DNA of 8,545 nt from Actinomycetota bacterium (GTDB lineage Bacteria > Actinomycetota > Actinomycetes > Propionibacteriales > Propionibacteriaceae), in assembly GCA_016213595.1 (NCBI GenBank), contig JACRAA010000425.1, positions 1 to 8,545 of the forward strand, given 5' to 3'. Made by a program: the position numbers and the translations under genes. Numbering within the stretch: position 1 is the stretch's first letter; each line of letters opens with the position of its first letter. The notes beneath the pieces were generated by a model that worked only from the letters and a program-made list of their open reading frames with translations, was not told where the DNA came from and searched no databases. Positions 1 to 6,089 of this stretch are shown here, one piece after another.

Positions 1-702
1 CTCGCCGGACCGGTGACCTACACGGGTGAGCGGCACGGCCTCGACGAGGTGCGGCTGCTGGCACCCGTCATCCCACGCTCCAAGGTCGTGGGGATCGGGC
101 GCAACTACGCGGCGCATGCCGCCGAGCTGGGCAACGAGGTTCCGGACGAGCCGCTGGTCTTCCTCAAGCCGAACACGTCGGTGATCGGGCCGGGGGAGGC
201 GATCGTCCGCCCCACGACGACGAACAACCTCCACTACGAGGGTGAGCTGGCCGTGGTCATCGGCCGGATCTGTCGGGACGTACCGAGGGAGCGGGTCGCC
301 GACGTCGTGTTCGGCTACACCGTCGCCAACGACGTGACGGCACGGGACCTCCAGAACAGCGACGGGCAGTGGACACGGGCGAAGGGCTACGACACGTTCT
401 GTCCGCTGGGACCGTGGATCGTCACCCACCTCACGCTCGAGGAGGCCGGTGACCTCGCCCTCCGGACACGGTTGGACGGTGTGGTGGTCCAGGACTCGAC
501 GACGAAGCTGCTCGTCCGCGACCTGGCGACGCTCGTGTCGTACGTCTCGTCCTTCGTCACGCTGCTGCCCGGCGACGTCATTCTCACGGGTACGCCGGCC
601 GGTGTCGGGCCGATGACGCCGGGCCAGCACGTGGAGGTCGAGATCGACGAGATCGGGACCCTGGACAACGTCGTCGTCGAGGACGCGCGTGGCGACAGCT
701 GA
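1..702 (+). CDS. Fumarylacetoacetate hydrolase (FAH) family protein, 5'-truncated by the window
   Basis: This is the C-terminal 233 codons of a FAH-fold enzyme of the group that hydrolyses or hydrates 2-keto diacids in aromatic and amino-acid catabolism. The frame is open to base 1, and the first residues (LAGPVTYTGERHGLDEVRLL) look like the end of the small N-terminal domain of this family. The GTG at 13 is therefore probably internal and the true start lies upstream. The fold-defining segments are present: KVVGIGRNYAAHA, the metal-binding E-x-E in YEGELAVVIG (codons at 238 and 244), an Asp in ANDVTARD (codon at 331), a Lys in AKGYDTFCPLG, and the terminal LTGTPAGVGPM. Divalent metal binding is expected from the family. 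The exact substrate cannot be read from sequence. The gene end overlaps the following protease gene by 14 nt. Confidence 0.93.
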   Translation, partial: LAGPVTYTGERHGLDEVRLLAPVIPRSKVVGIGRNYAAHAAELGNEVPDEPLVFLKPNTSVIGPGEAIVRPTTTNNLHYEGELAVVIGRICRDVPRERVADVVFGYTVANDVTARDLQNSDGQWTRAKGYDTFCPLGPWIVTHLTLEEAGDLALRTRLDGVVVQDSTTKLLVRDLATLVSYVSSFVTLLPGDVILTGTPAGVGPMTPGQHVEVEIDEIGTLDNVVVEDARGDS

Positions 703-1639
703 AGGCCGGTGGACGCTCCCTGAGCCGGGCAGCCGGTACCCGCTGGCCCTCCTCGCCCGCGGCATCGACCCCGAGCAGGCGTCCGTACGGTTCTTCGGCA
801 TCATCGCGCTCGTCATTGCCGTCGCGGGCTACGGAGTCGCCTCCACCTCGGTGAACCTGTTCGTCGACTGGCTCGGCTGGCTGGTGGAGGGGAGGCCGGG
901 AACACTCAGCGAGTACGCGACGCGGAGCAGCGCCTTCCAGACGGCGACGGGCCTCGTCGCCGCGAACCTCGCGATCGGTGCGGGGATCCTCGTCGTGGCG
1001 GGCCTGCTGCGCCTGCTGCATCGTCGCAGGGCCACCTGGATGTGGTCGGTCACGCCCGGCATCCGCTGGCGGTTCCTGCTGGCGTGCTTCCTCGTCGGGC
1101 TCGTCGTGCTCGTGGGTCTGCAGTTCCTGATCTCGGGTGTGCCGGTCCTCAAGCCCCAGCCCGACCTGGCGGCCTTCGTCGTCGCCATCCTCGTCACGTC
1201 GCCGATCCAGGCGGCCGCGGAGGAGGTCCTCTTCCGCGGCTACATCATGCAGGCGCTGGGCCTGGTCTGGCGGCGCGAGTGGTTCGCGGTGGTCGGCTCG
1301 GCTCTGCTGTTCGCCCTGTTCCACGGCACGCAGAACCTGCCGCTGTTCTTCCACCGGTTCTTCTTCGGGCTGCTCATGGGCGCGCTCGTGTGGCGTACGG
1401 GAGGTCTGGAGGCGTCGATCGGCGCCCATGTGGCCAACAATCTTGGCGCCTTCCTCTGGGCCGCTCTCACCACCTCCGTCGCGCAGGCGCGGGCGGTGCA
1501 GGAGCTCACCTGGCTCGGGGCCGGCCAGGAGATCGCCGCCTTCGCGGTGTTCGCCCTCGTCGCGTGGTGGGTGTCCGGCAGGATGCGGGTGCCTGCGACG
1601 GTGAGTCCCGGTTTGAGCCTCGCCGGTCCCCTCCGGTAG
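689..1639 (+). CDS. CPBP family intramembrane glutamic endopeptidase (CAAX protease/Abi-like)
   Basis: This is a 316-aa polytopic membrane protein. The CPBP signature is clear: EEVLFRG at residues 178-184 (catalytic Glu pair), ALFH with His212, and a third motif SIGAHVANN with His247 and Asn250/251. Hydrophobic helices lie around residues 36-58, 88-107, 128-149, 160-175, 199-212, 220-235, 245-262 and 280-296. Family members are Rce1-like proteases acting within the membrane; bacterial ones serve in prenyl-protein processing, bacteriocin immunity or unknown roles. Here the role is not known. The GTG start at 689 overlaps the FAH gene by 14 nt, which suggests co-transcription and translational coupling. 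The stop codon TAG at 1637 is itself part of the proposed -10 box of the tRNA promoter. Confidence 0.92.
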   Translation: MATAEGRWTLPEPGSRYPLALLARGIDPEQASVRFFGIIALVIAVAGYGVASTSVNLFVDWLGWLVEGRPGTLSEYATRSSAFQTATGLVAANLAIGAGILVVAGLLRLLHRRRATWMWSVTPGIRWRFLLACFLVGLVVLVGLQFLISGVPVLKPQPDLAAFVVAILVTSPIQAAAEEVLFRGYIMQALGLVWRREWFAVVGSALLFALFHGTQNLPLFFHRFFFGLLMGALVWRTGGLEASIGAHVANNLGAFLWAALTTSVAQARAVQELTWLGAGQEIAAFAVFALVAWWVSGRMRVPATVSPGLSLAGPLR

Positions 1640-1642
1640 AGT
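1613..1642 (+). promoter_or_regulatory. Putative sigma-70-type promoter for the tRNA-Gln/tRNA-Glu unit
   Basis: TTGAGC at 1613-1618 and TAGAGT at 1637-1642 are separated by 18 nt. Both resemble the housekeeping -35 and -10 boxes of actinobacterial stable-RNA promoters. Transcription would start near 1649, about 20 nt before tRNA-Gln. The promoter lies inside the 3' end of the CPBP gene, and its -10 box contains that gene's stop codon. The assignment rests on motif match and position only. Confidence 0.6.
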
Positions 1643-1669
1643 TCTGCCTCGGCGCTCCTGCAGTGCCGG

Positions 1670-1741
1670 TGGGGTATGGGGTAATTGGCAGCCCAGGTGA
1701 TTCTGGTTCATCTAGTCTAGGTTCGAGTCCTAGTACCCCAG
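1670..1741 (+). tRNA. tRNA-Gln (anticodon CTG)
   Basis: A full cloverleaf folds by eye. The acceptor is TGGGGTA (1670-1676) with TACCCCA (1734-1740), and the discriminator is G1741. The D-stem is GGG/CCC (1679-1681 with 1692-1694). The anticodon stem is GGTGA/TCATC around loop TTCTGGT, with anticodon CTG at 1703-1705 reading codon CAG. The T-arm is CTAGG TTCGAGT CCTAG. The first acceptor pair U-A and G discriminator are the usual glutamine identity elements. CCA is not encoded, as is common in Actinobacteria. It lies 67 nt before tRNA-Glu and probably shares its transcript. Confidence 0.96.
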
Positions 1742-1808
1742 CGCGATTCGCTGGGAACCTCACGGTTTGGTAGCGTGACGCAGTCGCCGGACTCGGTGAC
1801 ACAGCTAG

Positions 1809-1881
1809 GGCCCCGTTGTGTAGCGGCCTAGCACGCCGCCCTCTCAAGGCGGTAGCGCGGGTTCGAATCCCGTCGGGGCTA
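1809..1881 (+). tRNA. tRNA-Glu (anticodon CTC)
   Basis: The acceptor GGCCCCG (1809-1815) pairs with CGGGGCT (1874-1880) using one terminal G-U pair, and the discriminator is A1881. The D-stem is GTG/CAC (1818-1820 with 1832-1834). The anticodon stem CCGCC/GGCGG encloses loop CTCTCAA, giving anticodon CTC at 1843-1845 (codon GAG). The T-arm is GCGGG TTCGAAT CCCGT with one G-U pair. CCA is not encoded. A canonical terminator follows 6 nt downstream. A weak extra promoter may lie in the spacer (TAGCGT at 1769-1774), but its -35 is poor. Confidence 0.97.
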
Positions 1882-1887
1882 CTCTCG

Positions 1888-1916
1888 AAGATCCCTTGCC
1901 GTGCAAGGGATCTTTT
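1888..1916 (+). terminator. Rho-independent terminator of the tRNA unit
   Basis: AAGATCCCTTGC (1888-1899) pairs perfectly over 12 bp with GCAAGGGATCTT (1903-1914) around a 3-nt loop CGT, and a TTTT run (1913-1916) overlaps the stem end. It directly follows tRNA-Glu, so it most likely ends the two-tRNA transcript. Confidence 0.9.
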
Positions 1917-1937
1917 CCGTTTACGAGACCCGATGTG

Positions 1938-1958
1938 GGACGGGCCGCACGGCCGTCC
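1938..1958. repeat. Short inverted repeat in the leader region before the protease
   Basis: GGACGGGCC (1938-1946) and GGCCGTCC (1951-1958) form an 8-bp stem with one bulged G and a GCAC loop. It lies in the 172-bp gap between the tRNA terminator and the serine protease gene. Function is unknown; it could be an extra attenuating hairpin or chance pairing in GC-rich DNA. I found no convincing -35/-10 pair for the protease in this gap. Confidence 0.35.
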
Positions 1959-2088
1959 AGCTTCCTGGGCAGTCGGAGATGAAGAGTCGCCCATCCTGTC
2001 GACACGGTCCGCCGTCTCAATGCATGCTTGGCTCGGCCTCACAGTGGGGGACAGGTCCGAAGGACAATCGCAGATCGAGGAGTAACGC

Positions 2089-2934
2089 ATGGTCCGGTTC
2101 CGACATCAGCGGCACAACATGGCACGTCGAGGCGCGGGGATGGCGCTGTTCGTCGCGGCAACACTCACGGCGACCGGGCTCAGTGCGGCGCCGGCTTCCG
2201 CGATCACCCACGGCGATCTGGACGGGGAAGCGCACCCCGCCGTGGTTCTCGTGGTCATGGACGTGGGCGGCGAGCCGGCGACGCGATGCACGGGCACCCT
2301 GATCTCGCCGATGGTCGTCCTCACTGCCGGACACTGCACCGGCGAGGAGGGTGAGTTCAGCGGGATGCGCGTGTTCGCCGAGTCGGACGTCGAGAGCGAC
2401 GGCACCTATCCCGCTGCCGGCGGTCCGAACACGGTCGAGGCGTCGGACTGGCACACCCTGCCGGGGTTCACCGCCGGCTCCTTCACGCAGTACGACGTCG
2501 GAGTCATCGAGCTCGCAAAGCCCATAGTCCTGACGGCTGACAAGTACGGCCAGCTGCCGGGTGTCAACTCGCTCGAGTCGCTGAAGCCCCGGGCAGCGAC
2601 CACGTTCACCTCGGTCGGGTTCGGCCTTCAACGGGCGAACAGCAACCCGAACGGCTTCCAGATCCAGTCCGCTGTGGTGCGGATGGTCGCGGAGCCGCAG
2701 CTCCTCCAGATCAACACGGCCAACACAGGTCCTCAGTCTCTGCTCCTGTCCAGCAACGCGAACACCGGCGGAACCTGCTTCGGCGACTCCGGGGGGCCGA
2801 ACTTCTTGGGCTCCAGCATGGTGGTTGCCGGAGTCACCTCGTACGGCAACAACGGCTCGTGCGGCGGGACGGCCGGCGTCTTCCGAGTCGACCGGCCCGA
2901 GGTCTTGGAGTTCATCAACCATTACCTGGCGTAG
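2089..2934 (+). CDS. Secreted chymotrypsin-fold (S1 family) serine protease
   Basis: This 281-aa exported hydrolase has a basic N-terminus, a hydrophobic stretch (about 18-33) and an APASA site, giving predicted cleavage after Ala38. The mature chain starts ITHGDLDG. The triad is complete: His82 in LTAGHC, Asp136 in YDVGVIEL and Ser234 in CFGDSGGP. Cys67/Cys83 flank the His as in the conserved disulfide, and Cys230/Cys258 match the pair around the substrate pocket. The residue six before the catalytic Ser, which sets S1 specificity, is Gly228 rather than the Asp of trypsin, so cleavage after Arg/Lys is not expected. The start is supported by GAGGAG at 2077-2082, 6 nt before ATG. There is no cell-wall anchor or C-terminal binding domain. 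It converges with the aldo/keto reductase, leaving 47 bp between the stops. Confidence 0.94.
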   Translation: MVRFRHQRHNMARRGAGMALFVAATLTATGLSAAPASAITHGDLDGEAHPAVVLVVMDVGGEPATRCTGTLISPMVVLTAGHCTGEEGEFSGMRVFAESDVESDGTYPAAGGPNTVEASDWHTLPGFTAGSFTQYDVGVIELAKPIVLTADKYGQLPGVNSLESLKPRAATTFTSVGFGLQRANSNPNGFQIQSAVVRMVAEPQLLQINTANTGPQSLLLSSNANTGGTCFGDSGGPNFLGSSMVVAGVTSYGNNGSCGGTAGVFRVDRPEVLEFINHYLA

Positions 2935-2981
2935 GCGAGCTCCCGGGCACCGCGCCTGCGGAGAACGGCCCTCCTCCAGCG

Positions 2982-3809
2982 TCAGAAGGTCGCCGTTGCG
3001 GGGTCCGGACCGATGCGGTTGCCCGCGTCGAGACGATCGACGGCCTCCAGCTGGTCGTCGTTGAGCTCGAACGAGAACACGTCGATGTTCTCAGCTATGC
3101 GGCTCGGGGTGACCGACTTCGGGATGACGATGTGCCCCTTCTGCAGGTGCCAGCGGATGATGACCTGGGCGGATGTACGTCCCAGGTCTCGGGCGACCGC
3201 GGCGACAGCAGGATCCTGCAGGTCCTGGGCCTGACCGAGCGGGCTCCACGCCTCCAGCGCGATGCCTCGTCGGCGCAGCTCACCCGCCAGGTCCGCCTGG
3301 GCGAACGTGGGGTGGCACTCGACCTGGTTCACCGAGGGCACGGTGTCGCTGACACTGAGCAGCCGGTCCAGGTGGTCGGGGTTGAAGTTGGACACGCCGA
3401 TCGAGCGGACGAGCCCCTCGGCCTTGGCCTTGTTCATGACCTCCCAGGCCTCGAGGTACGACTCGCCGTGGGCGATGACGGCAGGCCAGTGGATGAGGTA
3501 CAGGTCGATGTAGTCGAGGCCGAGCTTCTCCAGGCTCTCTTCGGTCGCACGCCGCGCGTCGTCGCGCTTGTGGAACTGGTTCGTCAGCTTCGTGGTGAGG
3601 AAGATCTCGTTGCGAGGCAGGCCCGACTGGGCGATGGCGCGACCCACGCCCGCCTCGTTGGCGTACCCCTGTGCGGAGTCGACGTGACGGTAGCCGGCCT
3701 CGAACGCGGTCAGCACGACGCCGGTCGCCTCCGCGTCGTCGACCTGCCAGACTCCCAGGCCGAGCTGGGGGATCTGGACACCGTCGTTGAGGGTGATGGC
3801 TTCTGGCAT
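2982..3809 (-). CDS. Aldo/keto reductase (2,5-diketo-D-gluconate reductase-like)
   Basis: This 275-aa cytosolic NADPH-dependent oxidoreductase has the usual length for the AKR superfamily (AKR5-like group). The catalytic tetrad is visible: Asp44 and Tyr49 in VDSAQGYANE, Lys74 in FLTTKL and His107 in LIHWP. Further family signatures are SIGVSNF, the VNQVECHP segment, EAWSPLG, and the cofactor-binding IPKSVTPSRIAENIDVF near the C-terminus. Substrates are likely small aldehydes or ketones but cannot be specified. The ATG at 3809 has AGGAG 5 nt upstream (3815-3819 on the plus strand). It is divergent from the amidohydrolase, sharing a 107-bp intergenic region. A TAGAGT box (minus strand, 3850-3845) could be its -10, with no good -35. 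Confidence 0.95.
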   Translation of the reverse strand: MPEAITLNDGVQIPQLGLGVWQVDDAEATGVVLTAFEAGYRHVDSAQGYANEAGVGRAIAQSGLPRNEIFLTTKLTNQFHKRDDARRATEESLEKLGLDYIDLYLIHWPAVIAHGESYLEAWEVMNKAKAEGLVRSIGVSNFNPDHLDRLLSVSDTVPSVNQVECHPTFAQADLAGELRRRGIALEAWSPLGQAQDLQDPAVAAVARDLGRTSAQVIIRWHLQKGHIVIPKSVTPSRIAENIDVFSFELNDDQLEAVDRLDAGNRIGPDPATATF

Positions 3810-3882
3810 GACTGCTCCTGTAAGGCTCTATGACGTTTCAGTCGACTCTAGCGGGGACAACCTGAGCCCTCGTAGTGTCGCC

Positions 3883-3906
3883 CTCGTCGGCACGAGTCGG
3901 CACGAG
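3883..3906. promoter_or_regulatory. Palindrome and tandem repeat upstream of the amidohydrolase (possible operator)
   Basis: CTCGT-CGGC-ACGAG (3883-3896) is a perfect 5-bp dyad. It overlaps a direct repeat of the 10-mer GTCGGCACGA shifted one base, present twice head to tail up to 3906, so a third ACGAG half-site follows. The repeat ends at the amidohydrolase ribosome binding site GAAGGAG (3906-3912). A TAGTGT box at 3873-3878 could be a -10 that would place the transcription start on the dyad. No regulator gene is adjacent. Motif-based inference only. Confidence 0.3.
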
Positions 3907-3916
3907 AAGGAGTGAC

Positions 3917-4861
3917 ATGGCGCTGCCGCCCGTGGTGGATGCTCACCACCACCTGTGGGACCTGCACGGCTCCATCAGGTACCCCTGGCTCCAGGACCCC
4001 GTCGACCCTGACCGGTTCACCGGTGACGACACGGCCATCCGCGTCGACTACGGCGTCGAGCAGTACAGAGCGGATGTGGGCCGCGTGCCGTTGAAGGGGA
4101 GCGTCCATGTCGACGCCGGAGCGAGCGACTCGTTGGCCGAGGCACGGTGGCTGGATGAGGTCCACAGGAGATCGGGACTCCCCACGGTCATCGTGGCGAG
4201 CTGCGACCTTTCCGACCCGTCCGCGCCGGCGGTGCTGGAGGAGCTCGCGTCGATGGAGGCCGTACGTGGCATCCGGCACATCCTCAACTGGCACGAGGAT
4301 TCGCACTGGTCGTACGTGACGGACCGCGACCTCATGGACTCCCACACGTGGCGATCGGCGTTCGCCCGCCTCGCGCCACTCGGTCTCTCGTTCGACCTGC
4401 AGGTCTATCCGCACCAGCTGCTGCGGGCCGCCGACCTCGCGGCCGCCTTCCCCGAGACCACGGTCGTGCTCAACCACGCCGGGATGCCCGAGCGGCTCGA
4501 CCCCGACCACCTCGAGCTGTGGACGCAGGGGATCCGCGCTCTTGCCGCCCAGTCGAACACGTACGCCAAGGTCTCGGGCATCGGGATGACGATCCATCCG
4601 TGGACGGTCGAGACCATCAGACCGCTCGTGACAACCGTGTACGAGGCGTTCGGGCCGAGTCGTACGGCATTCGGGAGCAACTTCCCCGTCGACAGCCTGT
4701 ACTCCACCTACGAGGAGCTGTACGAGGCGTTCGACCTGTGCAGCGCAGACCTCTCCGAGAGCGAGCGGGCGGACATGTTCGCCGGGACGGCTGTTCGCGC
4801 CTACCGCATGGGGGTGCTCCCCGGGCTCGAGGTCTCAGGAGCCTCCGGTCCGCCTGCGTGA
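3917..4861 (+). CDS. Amidohydrolase family protein (Amidohydro_2, COG3618-like TIM-barrel hydrolase)
   Basis: This 314-aa predicted metal-dependent hydrolase is of the type that opens lactones or decarboxylates carboxylated rings (L-fuconolactonase/4-sulfomuconolactonase relatives). Evidence for the barrel: strand-1 VVDAHHHLWD with the H-x-H metal ligands His10/His12, GIRHILNW at 118-125, FDLQVYPHQL at 159-168, VVLNHAGMP at 183-191 with His187, YAKVSGIG at 216-223 and the final metal Asp259 in FGSNFPVDS. The ATG at 3917 is chosen over the in-frame GTG at 3875 because GAAGGAG (3906-3912) precedes it and homology begins right after it. The substrate is unknown, and no sugar or aromatic degradation genes flank it apart from the divergent reductase and the distant FAH gene. 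It ends 12 bp from the convergent anti-sigma gene. Confidence 0.92.
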   Translation: MALPPVVDAHHHLWDLHGSIRYPWLQDPVDPDRFTGDDTAIRVDYGVEQYRADVGRVPLKGSVHVDAGASDSLAEARWLDEVHRRSGLPTVIVASCDLSDPSAPAVLEELASMEAVRGIRHILNWHEDSHWSYVTDRDLMDSHTWRSAFARLAPLGLSFDLQVYPHQLLRAADLAAAFPETTVVLNHAGMPERLDPDHLELWTQGIRALAAQSNTYAKVSGIGMTIHPWTVETIRPLVTTVYEAFGPSRTAFGSNFPVDSLYSTYEELYEAFDLCSADLSESERADMFAGTAVRAYRMGVLPGLEVSGASGPPA

Positions 4862-4873
4862 CCGACCGCCGGT

Positions 4874-5116
4874 TCAGGGCGTCGTGCTCTGGTCCTCCGC
4901 GACGAGCAGCATCAAGGACTGGGCCTCCTCCGCGCAGGCCGGACAGGCAGTGAGGTGCGTGCGCATCCTCTCGTCGTCATAGGCCGGATCCGCCAGCAGG
5001 GCCTCGACGTACTCGTCCATGCGGTCGAAGCACTCGGCGCACGAGAGGTACGGCTCGGTGTCGAGCGTGAGGAGCCGAGCGGCTCGAAGGTCCACGTGCT
5101 TGCGACTGCTGTTCAT
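4874..5116 (-). CDS. Zinc-finger anti-sigma factor (zf-HC2/ZAS type), soluble
   Basis: An 80-aa protein with the anti-sigma zinc motif H-x3-C-x2-C (His54, Cys58, Cys61, in HLTACPAC). Two upstream cysteines (Cys26, Cys29, in LSCAEC) can supply the remaining ligand. There is no membrane segment, so it should act in the cytosol, binding and silencing the sigma factor encoded just upstream. Small soluble zinc anti-sigmas such as RsrA often release their sigma on thiol oxidation; the four-Cys set makes redox control possible here but unproven. The ATG overlaps the sigma stop as ATGA (5116-5113), indicating translational coupling and near 1:1 synthesis. It is the last gene of a three-gene minus-strand operon. 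Confidence 0.88.
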   Translation of the reverse strand: MNSSRKHVDLRAARLLTLDTEPYLSCAECFDRMDEYVEALLADPAYDDERMRTHLTACPACAEEAQSLMLLVAEDQSTTP

Positions 5117-5778
5117 GGTCTGCCTGGTCCGACTGCTGGGAGGTGTCCTGACGCCACGAGCTGGGCCCGGAGGCGTTTCCGGGCGTCGTGAAGCGTCTTG
5201 TACAGGGCGTTGCGGGTCGTGCCCAGCCTGTCAGCCAGGACATCGATCGGGACCTCGTCGACGAGCAGCGCGACGGTGACGCGGCGCTGGTGCGGCGTGA
5301 GGACGTGCATCATGGCGTCGCAGACGGCAGATGCCAGGTCGCCGGCTTCGGCGAGGTCATCGGGGGAGGGCGCGGAGGCGACCTGGGGAACCGCGTCGTC
5401 CAGCTCCACGTCCCGGTGCTGCCACTCGTACTGCCGTACCGCCGTGGCGCACTGGAAGATCGCGAACTTGTAGGCCCAGGTGGTGAACCGGCTCCGTCCC
5501 TCGAAGGTCGGAAGCTTGGCCAGTACGGCCATCATGGCGTCGTCCGCTGCCTCGTTGGCGAGCTCGACGATCCTGTCCTCGCCCAGGTCGTGCAGGGCGC
5601 TCCTCATCCGGCGGACCTGATGGTGCGAGGCGCGCAGCATGAGGGTGTGGAGACTCCGCAGCGCTTCCTCCTGCTCAGGTCCCGGCAGGCTCAGTGCGGT
5701 CACCCAGTCCGCGGGCTCGGGCCATCGGGTCCCCGCCGGAGCCGACCGGACGTGGACGTCAGGCCCCCGGAGGGTCAC
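5113..5778 (-). CDS. ECF-type RNA polymerase sigma factor
   Basis: A 221-aa group 4 sigma factor. Region 2 spans about residues 70-120: a DDAMMAVL -10-recognition helix area followed by RFTTWAYKFAIFQCA, the core-binding/-10 melting segment. A variable acidic linker (about 121-150) leads to region 4 at about 153-207, with LTPHQRRVTVALL and the helix-turn-helix VDVLADRLG-like stretch ending in NALYKTLHDARKRLR. There is no region 1 or 3. The first 40 residues are longer than usual and of unclear role. I start at GTG 5778 because it overlaps the upstream stop as GTGA (5778-5775); the longer open frame to 5970 is Arg/Pro-rich and reads the upstream gene out of frame. The partner anti-sigma follows with a 4-nt overlap. 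It probably drives its own operon and the divergent one through the matching promoters at 6011-6084. Confidence 0.9.
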   Translation of the reverse strand: MTLRGPDVHVRSAPAGTRWPEPADWVTALSLPGPEQEEALRSLHTLMLRASHHQVRRMRSALHDLGEDRIVELANEAADDAMMAVLAKLPTFEGRSRFTTWAYKFAIFQCATAVRQYEWQHRDVELDDAVPQVASAPSPDDLAEAGDLASAVCDAMMHVLTPHQRRVTVALLVDEVPIDVLADRLGTTRNALYKTLHDARKRLRAQLVASGHLPAVGPGRP

Positions 5779-6005
5779 GGCGTCCCCAGCGGTGACAGGA
5801 TCCGCGCCGCCAGCTCCGGCGGGCAGCCGCGGTCGACCAGGGCAAGAAGGGCGTGGACGTCGATGCCGGCGGTGGATGCCAGCGTGTCTGCGAGAGCCGC
5901 GTCGAACCCCGACTCGAGCAGTCGGCACCGTCGCCACTCGACGACGTTCACCGGGGGGCCGTCGGCGCATCGCGTGGACCGGGACCTCGACCTGTTGCTC
6001 GTCAT
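5775..6005 (-). CDS. Small conserved protein of unknown function, first gene of the sigma operon
   Basis: A 76-aa predicted soluble protein with a basic, Arg/Ser-rich N-terminus (MTSNRSRSRS) followed by a compact helical core: VVEWRRCRLL, then an AGF-like ESGFDAALADTLA and DVHALLALVDRGCPPELAARIL. I recall similar small actinobacterial proteins with the VERGCPPELA-type ending, but no function is assigned to them. The ATG at 6005 is preferred over ATG 6086 because it sits 5 nt after a promoter-like GACACCAAC block that has an identical partner at the same distance from the divergent gene. No Shine-Dalgarno is visible, consistent with a leaderless message. Its stop overlaps the sigma start (GTGA), so its translation should feed sigma synthesis. 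A role as a regulator or sensor of the circuit is inferred only from position. Confidence 0.8.
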   Translation of the reverse strand: MTSNRSRSRSTRCADGPPVNVVEWRRCRLLESGFDAALADTLASTAGIDVHALLALVDRGCPPELAARILSPLGTP

Positions 6006-6010
6006 ACCTG

Positions 6011-6041
6011 GTTGGTGTCGGTACGGGCGCTGACTCTTACC
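6011..6041 (-). promoter_or_regulatory. Probable ECF-dependent leaderless promoter of the sigma operon
   Basis: On the minus strand GGTAAGA (6041-6035) is followed after 15 nt by GACACCAAC (6019-6011) and, 5 nt later, by ATG 6005. If transcription starts on the A of that ATG, the blocks lie at -36/-30 and -14/-6. The same two blocks occur facing the other way for the divergent gene, which argues for one sigma specificity and autoregulation. The blocks do not match the housekeeping TTGACA/TATAAT pattern. Confidence 0.65.
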
Positions 6042-6054
6042 CGGGACGGCGACA

Positions 6055-6084
6055 GGTAAGAACCCGGTTCGCTCGGACACCAAC
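6055..6084 (+). promoter_or_regulatory. Probable ECF-dependent leaderless promoter of the membrane/secreted gene pair
   Basis: GGTAAGA (6055-6061), 14 nt, GACACCAAC (6076-6084), 5 nt, ATG 6090. With a start on the A of ATG the blocks are at -35/-29 and -14/-6. It is the mirror copy of the minus-strand element at 6041-6011; the 7-mer and the 9-mer are identical in both. The two copies together form nested inverted repeats centred at about 6048. Confidence 0.65.
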
Positions 6085-6089
6085 ATGGC

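Noticed and set aside
584..1711. Long minus-strand open frame (375 codons) opposite the FAH and CPBP genes
   Set aside because: Composition is Arg/Glu/His-rich low-complexity typical of antisense frames in GC-rich DNA; the plus-strand frame has clear CPBP motifs and coupling.
2935..2981. Bidirectional terminator between the protease and the reductase
   Set aside because: Only short GC-rich pairings without a clear stem or T-run.
2859..3833. Plus-strand open frame of 324 codons over the aldo/keto reductase
   Set aside because: It is the complement of a gene with a full catalytic tetrad and good ribosome binding site; no recognisable domain in the plus frame.
5779..5970. N-terminal extension of the sigma factor to 285 codons
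   Set aside because: It overlaps the 76-aa gene out of frame and reads as Arg-rich sequence; GTG 5778 with GTGA overlap is better.
5188..6033. Plus-strand open frame of 281 codons over the sigma operon
   Set aside because: The minus strand shows coherent sigma regions 2 and 4 and coupled overlaps; the plus frame has no recognisable fold.
6006..6086. Longer start (ATG 6086) for the 76-aa gene
   Set aside because: It would translate through the promoter blocks of both operons, and homology-like sequence starts after 6005.
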